A DNA stretch of 64,000 bases from Salinibacillus aidingensis (GCF_039522525.1 NZ_BAAADO010000001.1:1-64000), one strand, 5' to 3'; positions 1-9,162 are shown, counted from the stretch's first letter. Numbers and translations are program-made. Notes: generated from the letters alone by a model not told the origin.

Positions 1-105
1 TTTGTTTATTGGTCTAAACAAAGTCTAACAAAATTAGGAGATTGCGTGTTTTTATTTGTCTGAATTTTTTCTGTACCCCAACATATATTTTAGAGCCTTT
101 TCACT

Positions 106-146
106 AAAAAAGACTCTCCATCTTGATCATTCTGGAGAGTCTTTTT
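106..146 (-). terminator. Terminator after htpG
   Basis: A near-perfect inverted repeat (AAAAAGACTCTCCA and its complement, about 11 nt loop) ends in a T run on the minus strand just past the htpG stop. The A-run on the other arm makes it potentially bidirectional. Confidence 0.85.
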
Positions 147-156
147 GTTTCTAATT

Positions 157-2040
157 TTAAGCCATTACCTTGCAAATATCATTGGTGAACTCAACAGGGT
201 CCTGAATAGGTAACCCTTCGATGAGTAATGCCTGGTTGTATAAGAGATTGGTGTAAAGGTGTAATGTTTCTTCATCATTGTTAGCAAATGCTGTTTGTAA
301 GGAGCGGAACACGTCATGGTTGGCGTTAATCTCGAGAATTTTGTCCGCTTTAATGTTCTGATTATCCGGCATTTGACTGATGACTTTTTCCATTTCAATG
401 GAAATTTCTCCATCCGCGGTCAGACATACAGGATGTGATTTCAATCGCTTCGAAACTTTCACATCTTTTACTTTTCCAGATAGAACTTCCTTCATTTTGT
501 CAAAGAGTTCCTTATTTTCCTTCTCCTCATTTTCGGTTTCCTCTTTAGATTCTTCATCTTCTATGCCTAAATCACCACTGGAGACAGATCTGAATTCTTT
601 GTCGTTATACATGTTTATCATTTTAATCGCGAATTCATCTACTTCTTCGGTGAAATATAAAATTTCATATCCTTTGTCAAGCACAAGCTCCGTTTGCGGC
701 AGTTTTTCAATGCGGTCAATGGAATCTCCTGTTGCATAATAAATGTACTTCTGGTCTTCCGGCATTCTGGAAATATACTCATCCAGACTGACTGGCTTTT
801 TCTCCTTTGAAGAGTAGAACAACAGCAAGTCCTGTAGTGTTTCTTTGTCTTGTCCAAAATTATTATAAACACCGAATTTAAGCTGTCTGCCAAAGGTTTC
901 AAAGAATTTTTCATAGTTTTCCCGGTCATTCTTCAGCATTTTCTTCAATTCATTTTTAATCTTTTTGTTTAGATTTTTCTGGATGAGTCTGACCTGGCGA
1001 TCCTGCTGCAGCATTTCACGGGAGATATTCAGTGACAGATCTTCAGAGTCAACCAGGCCTTTCACAAAACTGAAGTAATCCGGCAATAAATCAGCACATT
1101 TATGCATAATGAGGACACCATTTGAATAAAGCTCAAGTCCTTTTTCATAGTCCTGTGTATAATAATCAAACGGTATACTTTCTGGGATATAGAGAATAGA
1201 GTCAAAACGAATGGTTCCGTCTACCTGAATGTGCATATGTTTAAGTGGTTTGTCGAAACCATACCGTTTTTCATTATAAAAATTCTCATAGTCTTCTTTG
1301 GCTAATTCGTTTTTGTTCTTTTTCCAAATAGGGACCATACTATTAACCACTTGTTCTTCTGTAACCTTCTCCAGCTCTTCCTCATTGTCTTCTTTAGGGC
1401 GCTCTTCAGTTATATCCATTTTAATTGGATAACGGATGAAATCAGAGTATTTTTTTATAATGTCCTGAAGACGATGTTGTTCGAGAAACTCATCGTACGT
1501 TTCATCTTCTGTATTTTCCTTAATGTTTAGCACGATGACAGTTCCAGGACCTTCTTTCGTATATTCTTCAATCGTGTAACCTTCTGTCCCTTCAGATTGC
1601 CATTTCCAGGCTTTGTCACTCTCGAGAGACTTGGTATACACAGTTACAACGTCTGCAACCATAAACGCAGCATAGAATCCTACACCAAACTGACCGATGA
1701 TATCATGGCCATCTTCAATCTCAGTTTCATTCTTAAAGTTAAGGGTGCCACTTTCAGCAATGGTTCCCAAATTATTTTCCAGTTCTTCTTTGGTCATTCC
1801 GATTCCCGTGTCTCTAATCGTCAATGTACGCTGGTCCTTATCAGCTTCCACTTTGATGTAGTATTGATCTTTCTCAAAGGTCAAGGAATCATCCGAAAGG
1901 GCTCTGTAATAGATTTTATCAATCGCATCGCTGGCGTTTGAAATTAACTCACGTAAAAAGACTTCCTTTTTAGAGTAAATCGAGTTAATCATCATTTCCA
2001 GCAGGCGCTTGGATTCAGCCTGAAATTCTCGTTTTTCCAT
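157..2040 (-). CDS. htpG: Chaperone protein HtpG (bacterial Hsp90)
   Basis: This 627-residue cytosolic ATP-dependent chaperone has the usual HtpG length. The N-terminal GHKL ATPase is clear: ELISNASDA near residue 35, DTGIGM near 77, and GQFGVGFYAAF near 115. The middle domain includes the NISREMLQQ segment near 340. The C-terminal dimerisation domain follows an acidic linker around residue 490. The ATG is preceded by a GGGAGAG Shine-Dalgarno. The gene stands alone between terminators. A CIRCE-like inverted repeat 54-80 bp upstream suggests HrcA control. This differs from B. subtilis htpG, which is not in the CIRCE class. Confidence 0.97.
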   Translation of the reverse strand: MEKREFQAESKRLLEMMINSIYSKKEVFLRELISNASDAIDKIYYRALSDDSLTFEKDQYYIKVEADKDQRTLTIRDTGIGMTKEELENNLGTIAESGTLNFKNETEIEDGHDIIGQFGVGFYAAFMVADVVTVYTKSLESDKAWKWQSEGTEGYTIEEYTKEGPGTVIVLNIKENTEDETYDEFLEQHRLQDIIKKYSDFIRYPIKMDITEERPKEDNEEELEKVTEEQVVNSMVPIWKKNKNELAKEDYENFYNEKRYGFDKPLKHMHIQVDGTIRFDSILYIPESIPFDYYTQDYEKGLELYSNGVLIMHKCADLLPDYFSFVKGLVDSEDLSLNISREMLQQDRQVRLIQKNLNKKIKNELKKMLKNDRENYEKFFETFGRQLKFGVYNNFGQDKETLQDLLLFYSSKEKKPVSLDEYISRMPEDQKYIYYATGDSIDRIEKLPQTELVLDKGYEILYFTEEVDEFAIKMINMYNDKEFRSVSSGDLGIEDEESKEETENEEKENKELFDKMKEVLSGKVKDVKVSKRLKSHPVCLTADGEISIEMEKVISQMPDNQNIKADKILEINANHDVFRSLQTAFANNDEETLHLYTNLLYNQALLIEGLPIQDPVEFTNDICKVMA

Positions 2041-2093
2041 GATTATCTCTCCCTTCTTCTATCATCAATCTTATTAATTTGTTTATTATTCCT

Positions 2094-2120
2094 TTAGCAC
2101 TCACTGACTTAAAATGCTAA
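2094..2120. promoter_or_regulatory. CIRCE-like HrcA operator upstream of htpG
   Basis: TTAGCACTC, exactly nine bases, then AAATGCTAA. The CIRCE consensus is TTAGCACTC-N9-GAGTGCTAA, so one arm is perfect and the other matches 7 of 9, with the canonical spacing. It sits in the htpG upstream region. HrcA control is inferred. Confidence 0.6.
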
Positions 2121-2281
2121 CAATAATTAAATATCATAAATAGAAATGGCTGTCAATCATCCCTTAATCTGAAAGCATTTCATTATTGATGAGATAATGA
2201 TAGATAAATTAATAAATGGCTGTAAAAACCATTTAACCTGTGTTTATAAATGGTATTGTTCTTCAACGACTCTATATTAAA

Positions 2282-2327
2282 AGGAAAAAGCACACCAAAA
2301 CGCTTAGCGACTTGGTATGCTTTTTCA
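2282..2327 (-). terminator. Terminator after selD
   Basis: An inverted repeat of AAAAAGCATACCAA with TTGGTGTGCTTTTT (one wobble pair), ending in T5 on the minus strand just downstream of selD. Confidence 0.75.
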
Positions 2328-2354
2328 CTAACAATTCTATTGAGCCTGTTTAAG

Positions 2355-3404
2355 TTAAATCACTTGGATTTTTCCTGGATTAGATTCGGTTACTTCCCCG
2401 ATAATTGCTGATTGAACATCCTTTTTCTCAAGCTTGGACTGTATTTCTTTTGCATCCTTTTCCGGAACAGCTATTAACAGTCCTCCAGAAGTTATGGCAT
2501 CACAAAGTATAATCTGATCAATTTCACTAATGGAAGAATCATATTCCACTCGATCACTTAACCATTTGTGATTTTTCTTAGAGCCACCTGGCACGACATC
2601 CTGTTTAGCTAACTCACGGGTTTTAGGTAAAACAGGAATTTGATCCATCTTTAAGGTTATTCCTGTCTGACTACCTTCAGCCATTTCGCTGGTATGTCCT
2701 AATAAACCGAAGCCGGTTACATCTGTACAGGCATGCACCTCATAGTCCTCCATAATTTCTGCCGCTTCTTTGTTTAAAGTAGCCATTACATTCATCACTT
2801 GATCAACATCATCTGTACCAAGCAGATCTCTTTTGATTGCTGTGGTTAAGATTCCTACACCAATTGGCTTTGTCAGGATAATTTGATCACCCGGCTTTGC
2901 TCCTACGTTAGTACGTATTTTATCCGGATGGACAGTACCAGTTACGGAAAGGCCGAACTTCGGCTCCTGATCATCGATCGAATGTCCTCCGACCAGTGCT
3001 GCGCCAGCTTCTCTGACTTTATCTGAAGAACCGGCCAAAATATCAGCTAAAATACTTTTATCTAATGTATTAACCGGAAAACCTACAATATTCATGGCCG
3101 TAATTGGTTTTCCGCCCATAGCATATACATCACTAAGAGCATTTGCTGCAGCGATCTGTCCAAACATATATGGATCATCCACAATAGGTGTAAAGTAATC
3201 AAGAGTCTGAACAAGGGCTGTATCATCATTTATTTTATATACCCCTGCGTCATCAGCTGTATCTAATCCTACCAGTAAATTCGGATTGGGCTCGTTTTCA
3301 GGTAAATGCCGCAGAACCTGCGACAGGTCTTCTGGACCAATTTTACATCCTCAGCCACCTTTAGTTGTCATTGAAGTTAGTTTAAAAATTTCTTCATCTG
3401 ACAT
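2355..3404 (-). CDS. selD: Selenophosphate synthase SelD, itself a selenoprotein (in-frame UGA at codon 18)
   Basis: SelD makes selenophosphate from selenide and ATP, the selenium donor for Sec-tRNA and 2-selenouridine. A plain ORF call begins only at 3182. The frame is open upstream to ATG 3404 (SD GGAGGG) except for one TGA at 3351-3353. Reading that TGA as Sec gives 349 residues, the normal SelD length. The N-terminus is MSDEEIFKLTSMTTKGG-U-GCK, which puts Sec at the catalytic position of the family's GG(C/U)GCK motif. Later SelD motifs are also present: LVGLDTADDAGVY, DPYMFGQIAAANALSDVYAMGG, GGHSI and TDVTGFGLLGH. A small hairpin follows the UGA. No selA, selB or tRNA-Sec lies in this window, so Sec decoding is inferred from this gene and the one at 33596-34114. 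Confidence 0.93.
3315..3329 (-). promoter_or_regulatory. Candidate bacterial SECIS hairpin in selD
   Basis: ACCUG-UCG-CAGGU, extendable by a G-U pair, begins 22 nt after the UGA (counting from the codon's last base). The apical loop lies about 27-30 nt downstream, inside the usual range for bacterial SECIS elements. An alternative GGUC/GACC hairpin at 3326-3338 is nearer to the UGA. The choice between them is not resolved. Confidence 0.5.
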
Positions 3405-3555
3405 CTATATCCCTCCATTCTTATGAAGGTAGTCAACTTTTATTATACAAAAGCACACCTTCTTTAGTAAATCAGGTGCATCCAAAACGGTACTTACTAA
3501 TTGTAACACATTAAAATGAAACCTTTGGGAATTCTATACCATGGAGGTGGTAAAC

Positions 3556-3810
3556 ATGCCAGGTCCGTATTTATGTCCCAATTGCAAAACGAATAAGTCC
3601 CGTTTCAATCTTATTGAACAGGTTGCAACTCCGATGAAGCTGGACCCGCAAACTGGTGATGTTCTTGAGGAGTTCAGCAATGAAAATACAGGGGTTATGC
3701 ATGTCTCTTATAATGGCCCGGACTATAAGGTACAATGTGGTGTGTGCGGTTTGATTGAAGATGAACAAACGTTTATTAAACATGCGGAATATGATCAAAA
3801 AAATTCATAG
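3556..3810 (+). CDS. Small zinc-ribbon protein, function unknown
   Basis: An 84-residue cytosolic protein beginning MPGPYLCPNCKTN. ATG 3556 is preferred over the upstream in-frame start because GGAGGTGG lies directly before it. Two CxxC pairs (CPNC near residue 7 and CGVC near 62) form a likely zinc ribbon. The middle contains LDPQTGDVLEE. Similar short proteins occur in Bacillaceae, but I know of no established function. It is transcribed divergently from selD and ends at a shared terminator. Confidence 0.75.
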   Translation: MPGPYLCPNCKTNKSRFNLIEQVATPMKLDPQTGDVLEEFSNENTGVMHVSYNGPDYKVQCGVCGLIEDEQTFIKHAEYDQKNS

Positions 3811-3826
3811 GCCTTTTCTTAATTGC

Positions 3827-3862
3827 ATAAAAAAACAAGCCCGTTTCAGGCTTGTTTTTTTA
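3827..3862. terminator. Bidirectional terminator
   Basis: AAAAAAACAAGCC pairs with GGCTTGTTTTTTT around a 7-nt loop. It lies between the convergent zinc-ribbon gene and lipoprotein gene and serves both strands. Confidence 0.9.
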
Positions 3863-3868
3863 TGCTAA

Positions 3869-4423
3869 CTATTGAAGTTCCGTTGCCAGATCAGCACTAC
3901 TGCTTAGTCCTGCTGCTTCAAAGACTGGCGCTAATTTTTCGGTATAAACAGCAATTTTATCCTCTGCTTCCTTAAAATCATTATTTCCGGACTCAATGGC
4001 AGATTTATAGGCTTCAAAAGCGGCTTTTACATCTTTTACTGCTGACTTAAATGTATCAACTGTTTGATCTGTAAGTTGATCAGCTTCAACCAGCTCGTAG
4101 GAGTCTAATTTACTGATGGCTTCATCAGCTGCTGTAATTGCGTCTTCTTTTAGTGTCTCAGCATCTATGTCTTCACTGTCCAGGGCTGAAATATAGTCAT
4201 TTACCGCTGTATACTCAGCACGGATTGTGTTGGCAATCCCAACATGATTTTTCAGTAGTGCTCCAGTGTCATCTGCATTCTCTGTTGACTCAGAGTCTTC
4301 AGCAGCTTTTGTTTCCCCGGAGGCATTTGTATCTTCTGTTGATGAATCCTCCCCATTACTGCCGCATGCTGTCGCAACAGATAAGACTAGTACAAAAATA
4401 AGTAGCATAAATAGTTTTTTCAT
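3869..4423 (-). CDS. Putative lipoprotein with an acidic linker
   Basis: 184 residues. A signal peptide (MKKLFMLLIFVLVLSV) is followed by a lipobox ending at the Cys of ATACGSNG, so the protein is probably anchored on the outer face of the membrane. An acidic Ser/Thr/Glu-rich linker runs to about residue 50. The rest is predicted alpha-helical, with evenly spaced acidic and hydrophobic residues. ATG 4423 has the SD GGGGGAG. The upstream in-frame start would put charged residues before the signal peptide. No family was recognised. Confidence 0.75.
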   Translation of the reverse strand: MKKLFMLLIFVLVLSVATACGSNGEDSSTEDTNASGETKAAEDSESTENADDTGALLKNHVGIANTIRAEYTAVNDYISALDSEDIDAETLKEDAITAADEAISKLDSYELVEADQLTDQTVDTFKSAVKDVKAAFEAYKSAIESGNNDFKEAEDKIAVYTEKLAPVFEAAGLSSSADLATELQ

Positions 4424-4553
4424 ATAGTTCTCCCCCTTTTTATATTCCATTTAGAAGTTTACGATTTAAAATTGTAAAAGTAAACAACTTGGTGAAATGT
4501 TTTACTAGGTGCAAAATTCGAAATAATATATTTACTTACTACGGTGTATAAAT

Positions 4554-4632
4554 ATAAAGTGAAACTTCTATCAGTGAGGGGGTTACGGCGATAAATAAGG
4601 AACTGACCTGCACGAATCCAGGCTAGTTCCTT
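4554..4632. repeat. Dispersed repeat, internally deleted copy
   Basis: The left end ATAAAGTGAAACTTCTATCAGTG matches the copies at 10459 and 49160, and it is joined directly to right-end sequence (GGGGGTTACGGC...GATAAATAAGG). The middle of the element is missing. The right side overlaps an inverted repeat, TAAGGAACT to AGTTCCTTA. Nothing else was seen in the 4460-4690 intergenic region. Confidence 0.6.
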
Positions 4633-4690
4633 ACAAACATCCTTATATATTCGACAAAATTCAAACAAACGTTTGATTGAATTCGACTAA

Positions 4691-5713
4691 TCACCCTAAA
4701 TACCGATGATATACACTTTTTGCTTCGTTTATATCCTTCGTACCATGAATTAACACTCGCCCATCCTTAAAAATAACCATTCGGTGCTGATCAATCAAAA
4801 CGGATAATAGAAAAGGATTCTGGGTTTGGATTTCCCCCTGTTCCCCCAGGATATTTGATAAATCATCCAGGTTGCGATCACCCGGACTGGAAGGTCGAAT
4901 TTGAACAGTATCCCGTCCGCACAAAACAGCCGTTTTTGTCTGATTTTCATAGGAAAGGTTCGGATAGGTTTGCTTTTTACCACAGGAGAGACAATCATCC
5001 TTTTTTAATTTATCTACCTTGATTGCTGTATGCTGATTATGCCATAGGTCAAAGGAGACCAGCTTCTTCCTTAATGACTCATAATCTTCCACCAGTATTT
5101 TTAAAGCTTCCGTAACCTGATAGGAAACAACCATATGCACAGCCGAGCTTATAATCCCTACAGTGTCACATGTCATCCCACCCATGGGGACATTTTCAAG
5201 CAAACAGTGGAGACAAGGGGTTTCTCCTGGCAATATGGTATAAGTAATCCCATAGCTCCCCACGCAGGCTCCGTATATCCACGGAATTTGTGCTTTTTGA
5301 GAAATATCATTAATCATCAGTCGTATATCAAAATTATCCGTGGCATCCATAATCAGATGGATATCCTGTTCGACTAACTGCTCTAATTCTTCTGGAGAAG
5401 CATCCATGATATGCGCTTCTATATCAACATCCGAATTAATTTTACTCAATCGTCTTTTAGCTGCAACAGCTTTAGGCAATCGATCTTCAGCATCACTCTC
5501 GTCATAAAGCTGCTGCCTCTGTAAATTACTCCATTCCACATAATCCCGGTCAACAATGGTCAGTTTTCCTACACCTGCACGTACTAATGCTTCGGCGCTG
5601 GCGGTACCAAGGGCTCCAGCACCAATGACAAGAACATGCTTTTGTCGTATTTTTTCTTGACCGTCTTTTCCGATTGGTGCAAATATTTCATGTCGTGAAT
5701 ATCTTTCTGTCAC
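4691..5713 (-). CDS. thiF: ThiF/MoeB-type adenylyltransferase
   Basis: An E1-like enzyme of 340 residues that adenylates the C-terminal Gly-Gly of ThiS before sulfur transfer in thiazole synthesis. The Rossmann ATP site VLVIGAGALG is near residue 27. RQQLY near 66 and DATDNFDIR near 125 are E1 hallmarks. Two CxxC pairs (CLHC near 170, CLSC near 245) bind structural zinc. A C-terminal extension of about 80 residues follows. The start is GTG, and its GTGA overlaps the thiG stop, so the two are probably translationally coupled. It is the last gene of the thi operon, and its position with thiS makes ThiF more likely than MoeB. Confidence 0.92.
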   Translation of the reverse strand: MTERYSRHEIFAPIGKDGQEKIRQKHVLVIGAGALGTASAEALVRAGVGKLTIVDRDYVEWSNLQRQQLYDESDAEDRLPKAVAAKRRLSKINSDVDIEAHIMDASPEELEQLVEQDIHLIMDATDNFDIRLMINDISQKAQIPWIYGACVGSYGITYTILPGETPCLHCLLENVPMGGMTCDTVGIISSAVHMVVSYQVTEALKILVEDYESLRKKLVSFDLWHNQHTAIKVDKLKKDDCLSCGKKQTYPNLSYENQTKTAVLCGRDTVQIRPSSPGDRNLDDLSNILGEQGEIQTQNPFLLSVLIDQHRMVIFKDGRVLIHGTKDINEAKSVYHRYLG

Positions 5714-6477
5714 CCAATACTCATCCCTTCTGTTGGACTGCTTGCTGTTGCATAACGTTTCCTGGGGATTCGTCCTGCTTCATATCCCAAACGGCCCGCT
5801 TCTATTGCAAGCTTCATCGCCCTGGCCATTTTCACAGGATGTTCAGCTCCTGAAACGGCTGTATTTAGCAGAACCCCATCAGCACCTAACTCCATAGCCA
5901 TAGCTGCATCTTTAGGACTTCCAATCCCTGCATCGACAATGACAGGCACATTTGCTTTTTCAATGATAAAGCTTAAATTCAAAGGATTGATAATTCCCTG
6001 GCCAGAACCTATTGGAGATGCTCCAGGCATAATGGCATGACAGCCCAGTTCTTCCAACCGGCTGGCTAACATGACATCATCCGAGGTGTAAGGCAGGACG
6101 ATAAATCCTTCATTCAGGAGCTCTTCAGATGCTTTTAATGTTTCAACGGGGTCCGGTAACAGAGTCTTTTCATCCCCAATCACTTCTACCTTAATCATAT
6201 CACACAATCCGCTTGCTTTGGCCAATTTCGCAGTACGTACAGCCTCGTCTGCTGTTTTTGCCCCCGCTGTATTTGGCAGAAGACTGTACTTTTCCACATC
6301 AATTTTTTCCAGAAAGTTCGGCTGATCAGGCTTAAAGATATTCATTCTTCTGACTGAAAATGTAAGGATCTCTGTTTCCGACACATTTACGGCTTCTTTT
6401 TGGGTTTCAAAATCGGGATATTTACCCGTTCCTAATAGCAATCTCGATGAAAATTCATAAGGACCAATTTTTAGCAT
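5710..6477 (-). CDS. thiG: Thiazole synthase ThiG
   Basis: ThiG condenses deoxyxylulose phosphate, dehydroglycine and ThiS thiocarboxylate into the thiamine thiazole. The protein has 255 residues in a TIM barrel. LLLGTGKY is near the N-terminus, MIKVEVIGD carries the Schiff-base lysine near residue 95, and the phosphate site is MPGASPIGSGQG and DAGIGSP. ATG 6477 follows the thiS stop by one base, and its Shine-Dalgarno (GGAGGTGG) lies inside the codons for the ThiS Gly-Gly tail. An upstream in-frame start would be internal to thiS and is rejected. Confidence 0.96.
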   Translation of the reverse strand: MLKIGPYEFSSRLLLGTGKYPDFETQKEAVNVSETEILTFSVRRMNIFKPDQPNFLEKIDVEKYSLLPNTAGAKTADEAVRTAKLAKASGLCDMIKVEVIGDEKTLLPDPVETLKASEELLNEGFIVLPYTSDDVMLASRLEELGCHAIMPGASPIGSGQGIINPLNLSFIIEKANVPVIVDAGIGSPKDAAMAMELGADGVLLNTAVSGAEHPVKMARAMKLAIEAGRLGYEAGRIPRKRYATASSPTEGMSIG

Positions 6478-6478
6478 A

Positions 6479-6679
6479 TTAACCACCTCCGACAAAGTGT
6501 ACGAGTTCCAGTTTATCCCCATCAGACAAGGACTGACTCTGATTTTCTTTTTCCAGAATTTTTCCGTTCAGTTCTACAACAACTACCTTGTCATCAAGCT
6601 TAAGATAACTTAACAGGCTTGAAACTGAATCAATCTCAGACGGAATTTCCATATAATCACCATTGATAAGTAATTGCAT
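6479..6679 (-). CDS. thiS: Sulfur carrier protein ThiS
   Basis: A 66-residue beta-grasp ubiquitin-like protein ending in the diagnostic VGGG tail, whose terminal Gly is thiocarboxylated by ThiF and a sulfur donor. ATG 6679 has the SD GGAGGG. The longer frame back to 6763 lies inside thiO. It sits between thiO and thiG, the standard order. Confidence 0.93.
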   Translation of the reverse strand: MQLLINGDYMEIPSEIDSVSSLLSYLKLDDKVVVVELNGKILEKENQSQSLSDGDKLELVHFVGGG

Positions 6680-6692
6680 AGTTAAGCCCTCC

Positions 6693-7817
6693 TTACTTAA
6701 CCTGCTGAAATAATCTGTCAATTCGAAATGGCTCCACATCCGTAATCGTTTTCTTTCTCTCAATTAAATCTGTGATAATCATTCCTGTAATAGGAGAAAG
6801 TAAAATGCCATTTCGGAAATGTCCATTGGCAATGAATAAATGTGACCACTCAGGATGCTCTCCTAAATATGGGAGTCCATCCAATGATTGAGGGCGTGTA
6901 CCTGCCCATGCTTTCTTCCATTCTGTTTCTTTAATGGAAGGTAAAATGAATTTTGCTTCTTCCATTAATTGAGCAATCCCTTCTACAGATACCGACCTGC
7001 TGAATGAATGTGGTTTTACAGTAGCACCAATGATCAGCCGGCCACCTGTTTTCGGAACGATATAACAGGAAGAACTGAAAATCGTATGTGTAAGCAGTGG
7101 TTTATGCGTAATAACAGAAAAGCTTTCGCCTTTAACTGGATAGCCTTTTAAATCCAATCCTGACTCCTGGATGAGCTGTGTCGTCCAGGCCCCGGCTGTA
7201 ACAACTACCGAATGACTGTAAAAGTTTCCTTCATTGGTTGAAACTCCTATAACCCGATTTCCTTCTCTCAGGAAGCCCTTAACTTCACAATATTCTTTTA
7301 AATCTGTCCCTAAAGCAGCAGCGGATTTAAGCAATCCCATCGTGAAATCAGGAGCAGATACCTGTCCATCTCCTTCAATGTACATGGCTCCTTTCAAACT
7401 ACTTGATAGCAGCGGTTCCTTATTTATGACTTCTTCAGGTGTAAGCCAATCAACCTGTTCACCTAATTGCTGTTGAGTTTCAATGATTTTCAGAAATTTT
7501 TCTCTCTCTTCATTTGTAAAAGCCATTTTCAGCATCCCATTTTTCCGAAAACCGATATCAATTCCGGCTAAATCTTTAATTTCCTCAGCCAATTCAGGAA
7601 ATTGTTTACGACTTTCCCGTGCCAATTGAAACATGGGACTATCAGAGTCAAGTTCAACTTGAGCTCCAATCATTCCGGCTGCTGCTGAGGAGGCTTTCCC
7701 TCCCAATTGATCTTTTTCCAAAACTAAAGTCCTGTACCCCTTTTTCGACAGTTGAAAAGCTGTGGATCCTCCCATCACTCCTCCACCAATCACAATGGCA
7801 TCATATTTCTTCACCAT
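6693..7817 (-). CDS. thiO: Glycine oxidase ThiO
   Basis: A flavoprotein of 374 residues that oxidises glycine to dehydroglycine (iminoglycine) for thiazole formation. The N-terminal FAD-binding GGGVMGGSTAFQLSKKG motif is near residue 11. AWTTQL near 210 and the C-terminal GHFRNGILLSP are typical DAO-family blocks. The start overlaps the tenI stop by seven bases, which suggests coupling. Confidence 0.94.
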   Translation of the reverse strand: MVKKYDAIVIGGGVMGGSTAFQLSKKGYRTLVLEKDQLGGKASSAAAGMIGAQVELDSDSPMFQLARESRKQFPELAEEIKDLAGIDIGFRKNGMLKMAFTNEEREKFLKIIETQQQLGEQVDWLTPEEVINKEPLLSSSLKGAMYIEGDGQVSAPDFTMGLLKSAAALGTDLKEYCEVKGFLREGNRVIGVSTNEGNFYSHSVVVTAGAWTTQLIQESGLDLKGYPVKGESFSVITHKPLLTHTIFSSSCYIVPKTGGRLIIGATVKPHSFSRSVSVEGIAQLMEEAKFILPSIKETEWKKAWAGTRPQSLDGLPYLGEHPEWSHLFIANGHFRNGILLSPITGMIITDLIERKKTITDVEPFRIDRLFQQVK

Positions 7818-8434
7818 ATCCCCCCTGTTCTATTCATTACTTGAAACATCTGTTTAGCTGCCTGATATGGATCTGCAGCCTCAAAAAACCCCGACATAAC
7901 GGCAATACCTCTGGCACCTGCCAGTTTAATATCCTGGAGATTTTCCACATTCACTCCCCCTATGGCTATAACCGGAATTTGAACAAGTCTGCAGACCTCC
8001 CTTAGCTGGTCCAGTCCTTTAGGTGGCAGGCCCGGCTTTGATTTTGTCGGAAACACATGACCATAGAAAAGGTAATCGGCTCCCTCCTGTTCCGCTGTTA
8101 ATGCTTCGTCCGGTGAATGACAGGAATATCCCGCCCTTAAGCCGGGAAACTGTTTTTTTACAGGTCGAATCGGAAGTGAGTGATGGGCAAGGTGCACACC
8201 ATTTACTTTGCACGCTGAGGCCACATCCGCACGGTCGTTGATGATGATTTTAGATAAAGGAACCTCTTTATCTGCTAATTTCTCCACAATATGATAGATT
8301 TCAATTGCTGACCTGGACTTTTCACGAATATGTATCGCATCTACAAATGGATGAATCGTTGCTGCGATGGCTGTAAGTTTTTCAATAGACTGTTTTCCAG
8401 TTGAAATCGCATGTATTTCATTTCGTGTACCCAT
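7811..8434 (-). CDS. tenI: Thiazole tautomerase TenI
   Basis: 207 residues, a TIM barrel related to ThiE. TenI aromatises the ThiG product. Seen here: IHIREKS near residue 35, INDRADVA near 68, HLAHHSLP near 82, and IAVMSGFF near 180. It lacks an intact ThiE kinase-like active site, and the tenA-tenI-thiO order fits TenI. ATG 8434 is preferred over the preceding GTG because GGGGAT lies at a suitable distance. Confidence 0.88.
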   Translation of the reverse strand: MGTRNEIHAISTGKQSIEKLTAIAATIHPFVDAIHIREKSRSAIEIYHIVEKLADKEVPLSKIIINDRADVASACKVNGVHLAHHSLPIRPVKKQFPGLRAGYSCHSPDEALTAEQEGADYLFYGHVFPTKSKPGLPPKGLDQLREVCRLVQIPVIAIGGVNVENLQDIKLAGARGIAVMSGFFEAADPYQAAKQMFQVMNRTGGIW

Positions 8435-8475
8435 CACTCTATCCCCATCCTGGTTACCATATTTTATGATTTTCC

Positions 8476-9162
8476 TTATAGATTAGAAGACACACTTGCC
8501 TGTAGTGGCCATTGCTCCTGATTGTAAGCCATTTCCCAAAACGAATATTCATAAGCACTGCTGATCACAAAATGCTGTTTCATTCGTTCACGTTCTTCCT
8601 TTGTGCATTGGTCAGCAATGGTATTCAGACGATCAATTTGTTCATCCACTAATCCCTTAAACCATTCACCGCCATACGCCTCAATCCATTTCTGATAAAC
8701 TGGCTCGTCAGGGGTATGATCTTTTAGCTTTTCTCCCACTTCATAGTAAAGCCAGTAGCATGGAAGAATGACAGCAATCACATCGCCCAGGTGCCCACTA
8801 TAGGCAGCTCGATAAAGATGGGATGTATAGGCGTAAGCGGTTGGGGAAGGAATAAATTGCTTCTGGTCCTCTTCTGTAATATTTAATAATTCACTGAATG
8901 TACGATGCAATTCCATCTCAGCTTCATAAGTTCCACTGGCATGATTGGCCATACGATTCGTGGTAAATAAATCAGCGGCCTTCGCGGCTCCCAGTGATTG
9001 AACCTTGGCAAAGTGCGATAGATAATACGAATCCTGCATGACATAATAACGAAACCTTTCCAGAGGCAGACTTCCATCCCCAATTCCTTTTACGAATGCA
9101 TGTTCAAAGCTTGCCTCCCAATAACGATCTGCTTCCTGTCTTAACTCCTCGGAAAACTTCAT
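8476..9162 (-). CDS. tenA: Aminopyrimidine aminohydrolase (thiaminase II) TenA
   Basis: 228 residues. TenA salvages degraded thiamine by hydrolysing aminopyrimidines. The family pattern is clear: an N-terminal helix with WEASFEHAFVKGIGDGSL, then RYYVMQDSYYLSHFAK near 45, and an active-site Cys in the LPCYWLYYEVG helix near 130. The start at ATG 9162 has the SD GGAGAGGAG. The longer in-frame extension would begin inside the riboswitch terminator, so it is rejected. First gene of the operon. Confidence 0.94.
   Translation of the reverse strand: MKFSEELRQEADRYWEASFEHAFVKGIGDGSLPLERFRYYVMQDSYYLSHFAKVQSLGAAKAADLFTTNRMANHASGTYEAEMELHRTFSELLNITEEDQKQFIPSPTAYAYTSHLYRAAYSGHLGDVIAVILPCYWLYYEVGEKLKDHTPDEPVYQKWIEAYGGEWFKGLVDEQIDRLNTIADQCTKEERERMKQHFVISSAYEYSFWEMAYNQEQWPLQASVSSNL

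Noticed and set aside
380..739. Plus-strand ORFs antisense to htpG and similar long antisense ORFs (for example in the thi, liv, acyl-CoA and clpE regions)
   Set aside because: They are shadows of strongly supported genes with no SD and no recognisable protein.
2355..3182. SelD taken as a 275-residue protein from the internal start
   Set aside because: The full-length frame through UGA restores the N-terminal active site, a proper SD and normal length; the internal start lacks an SD.
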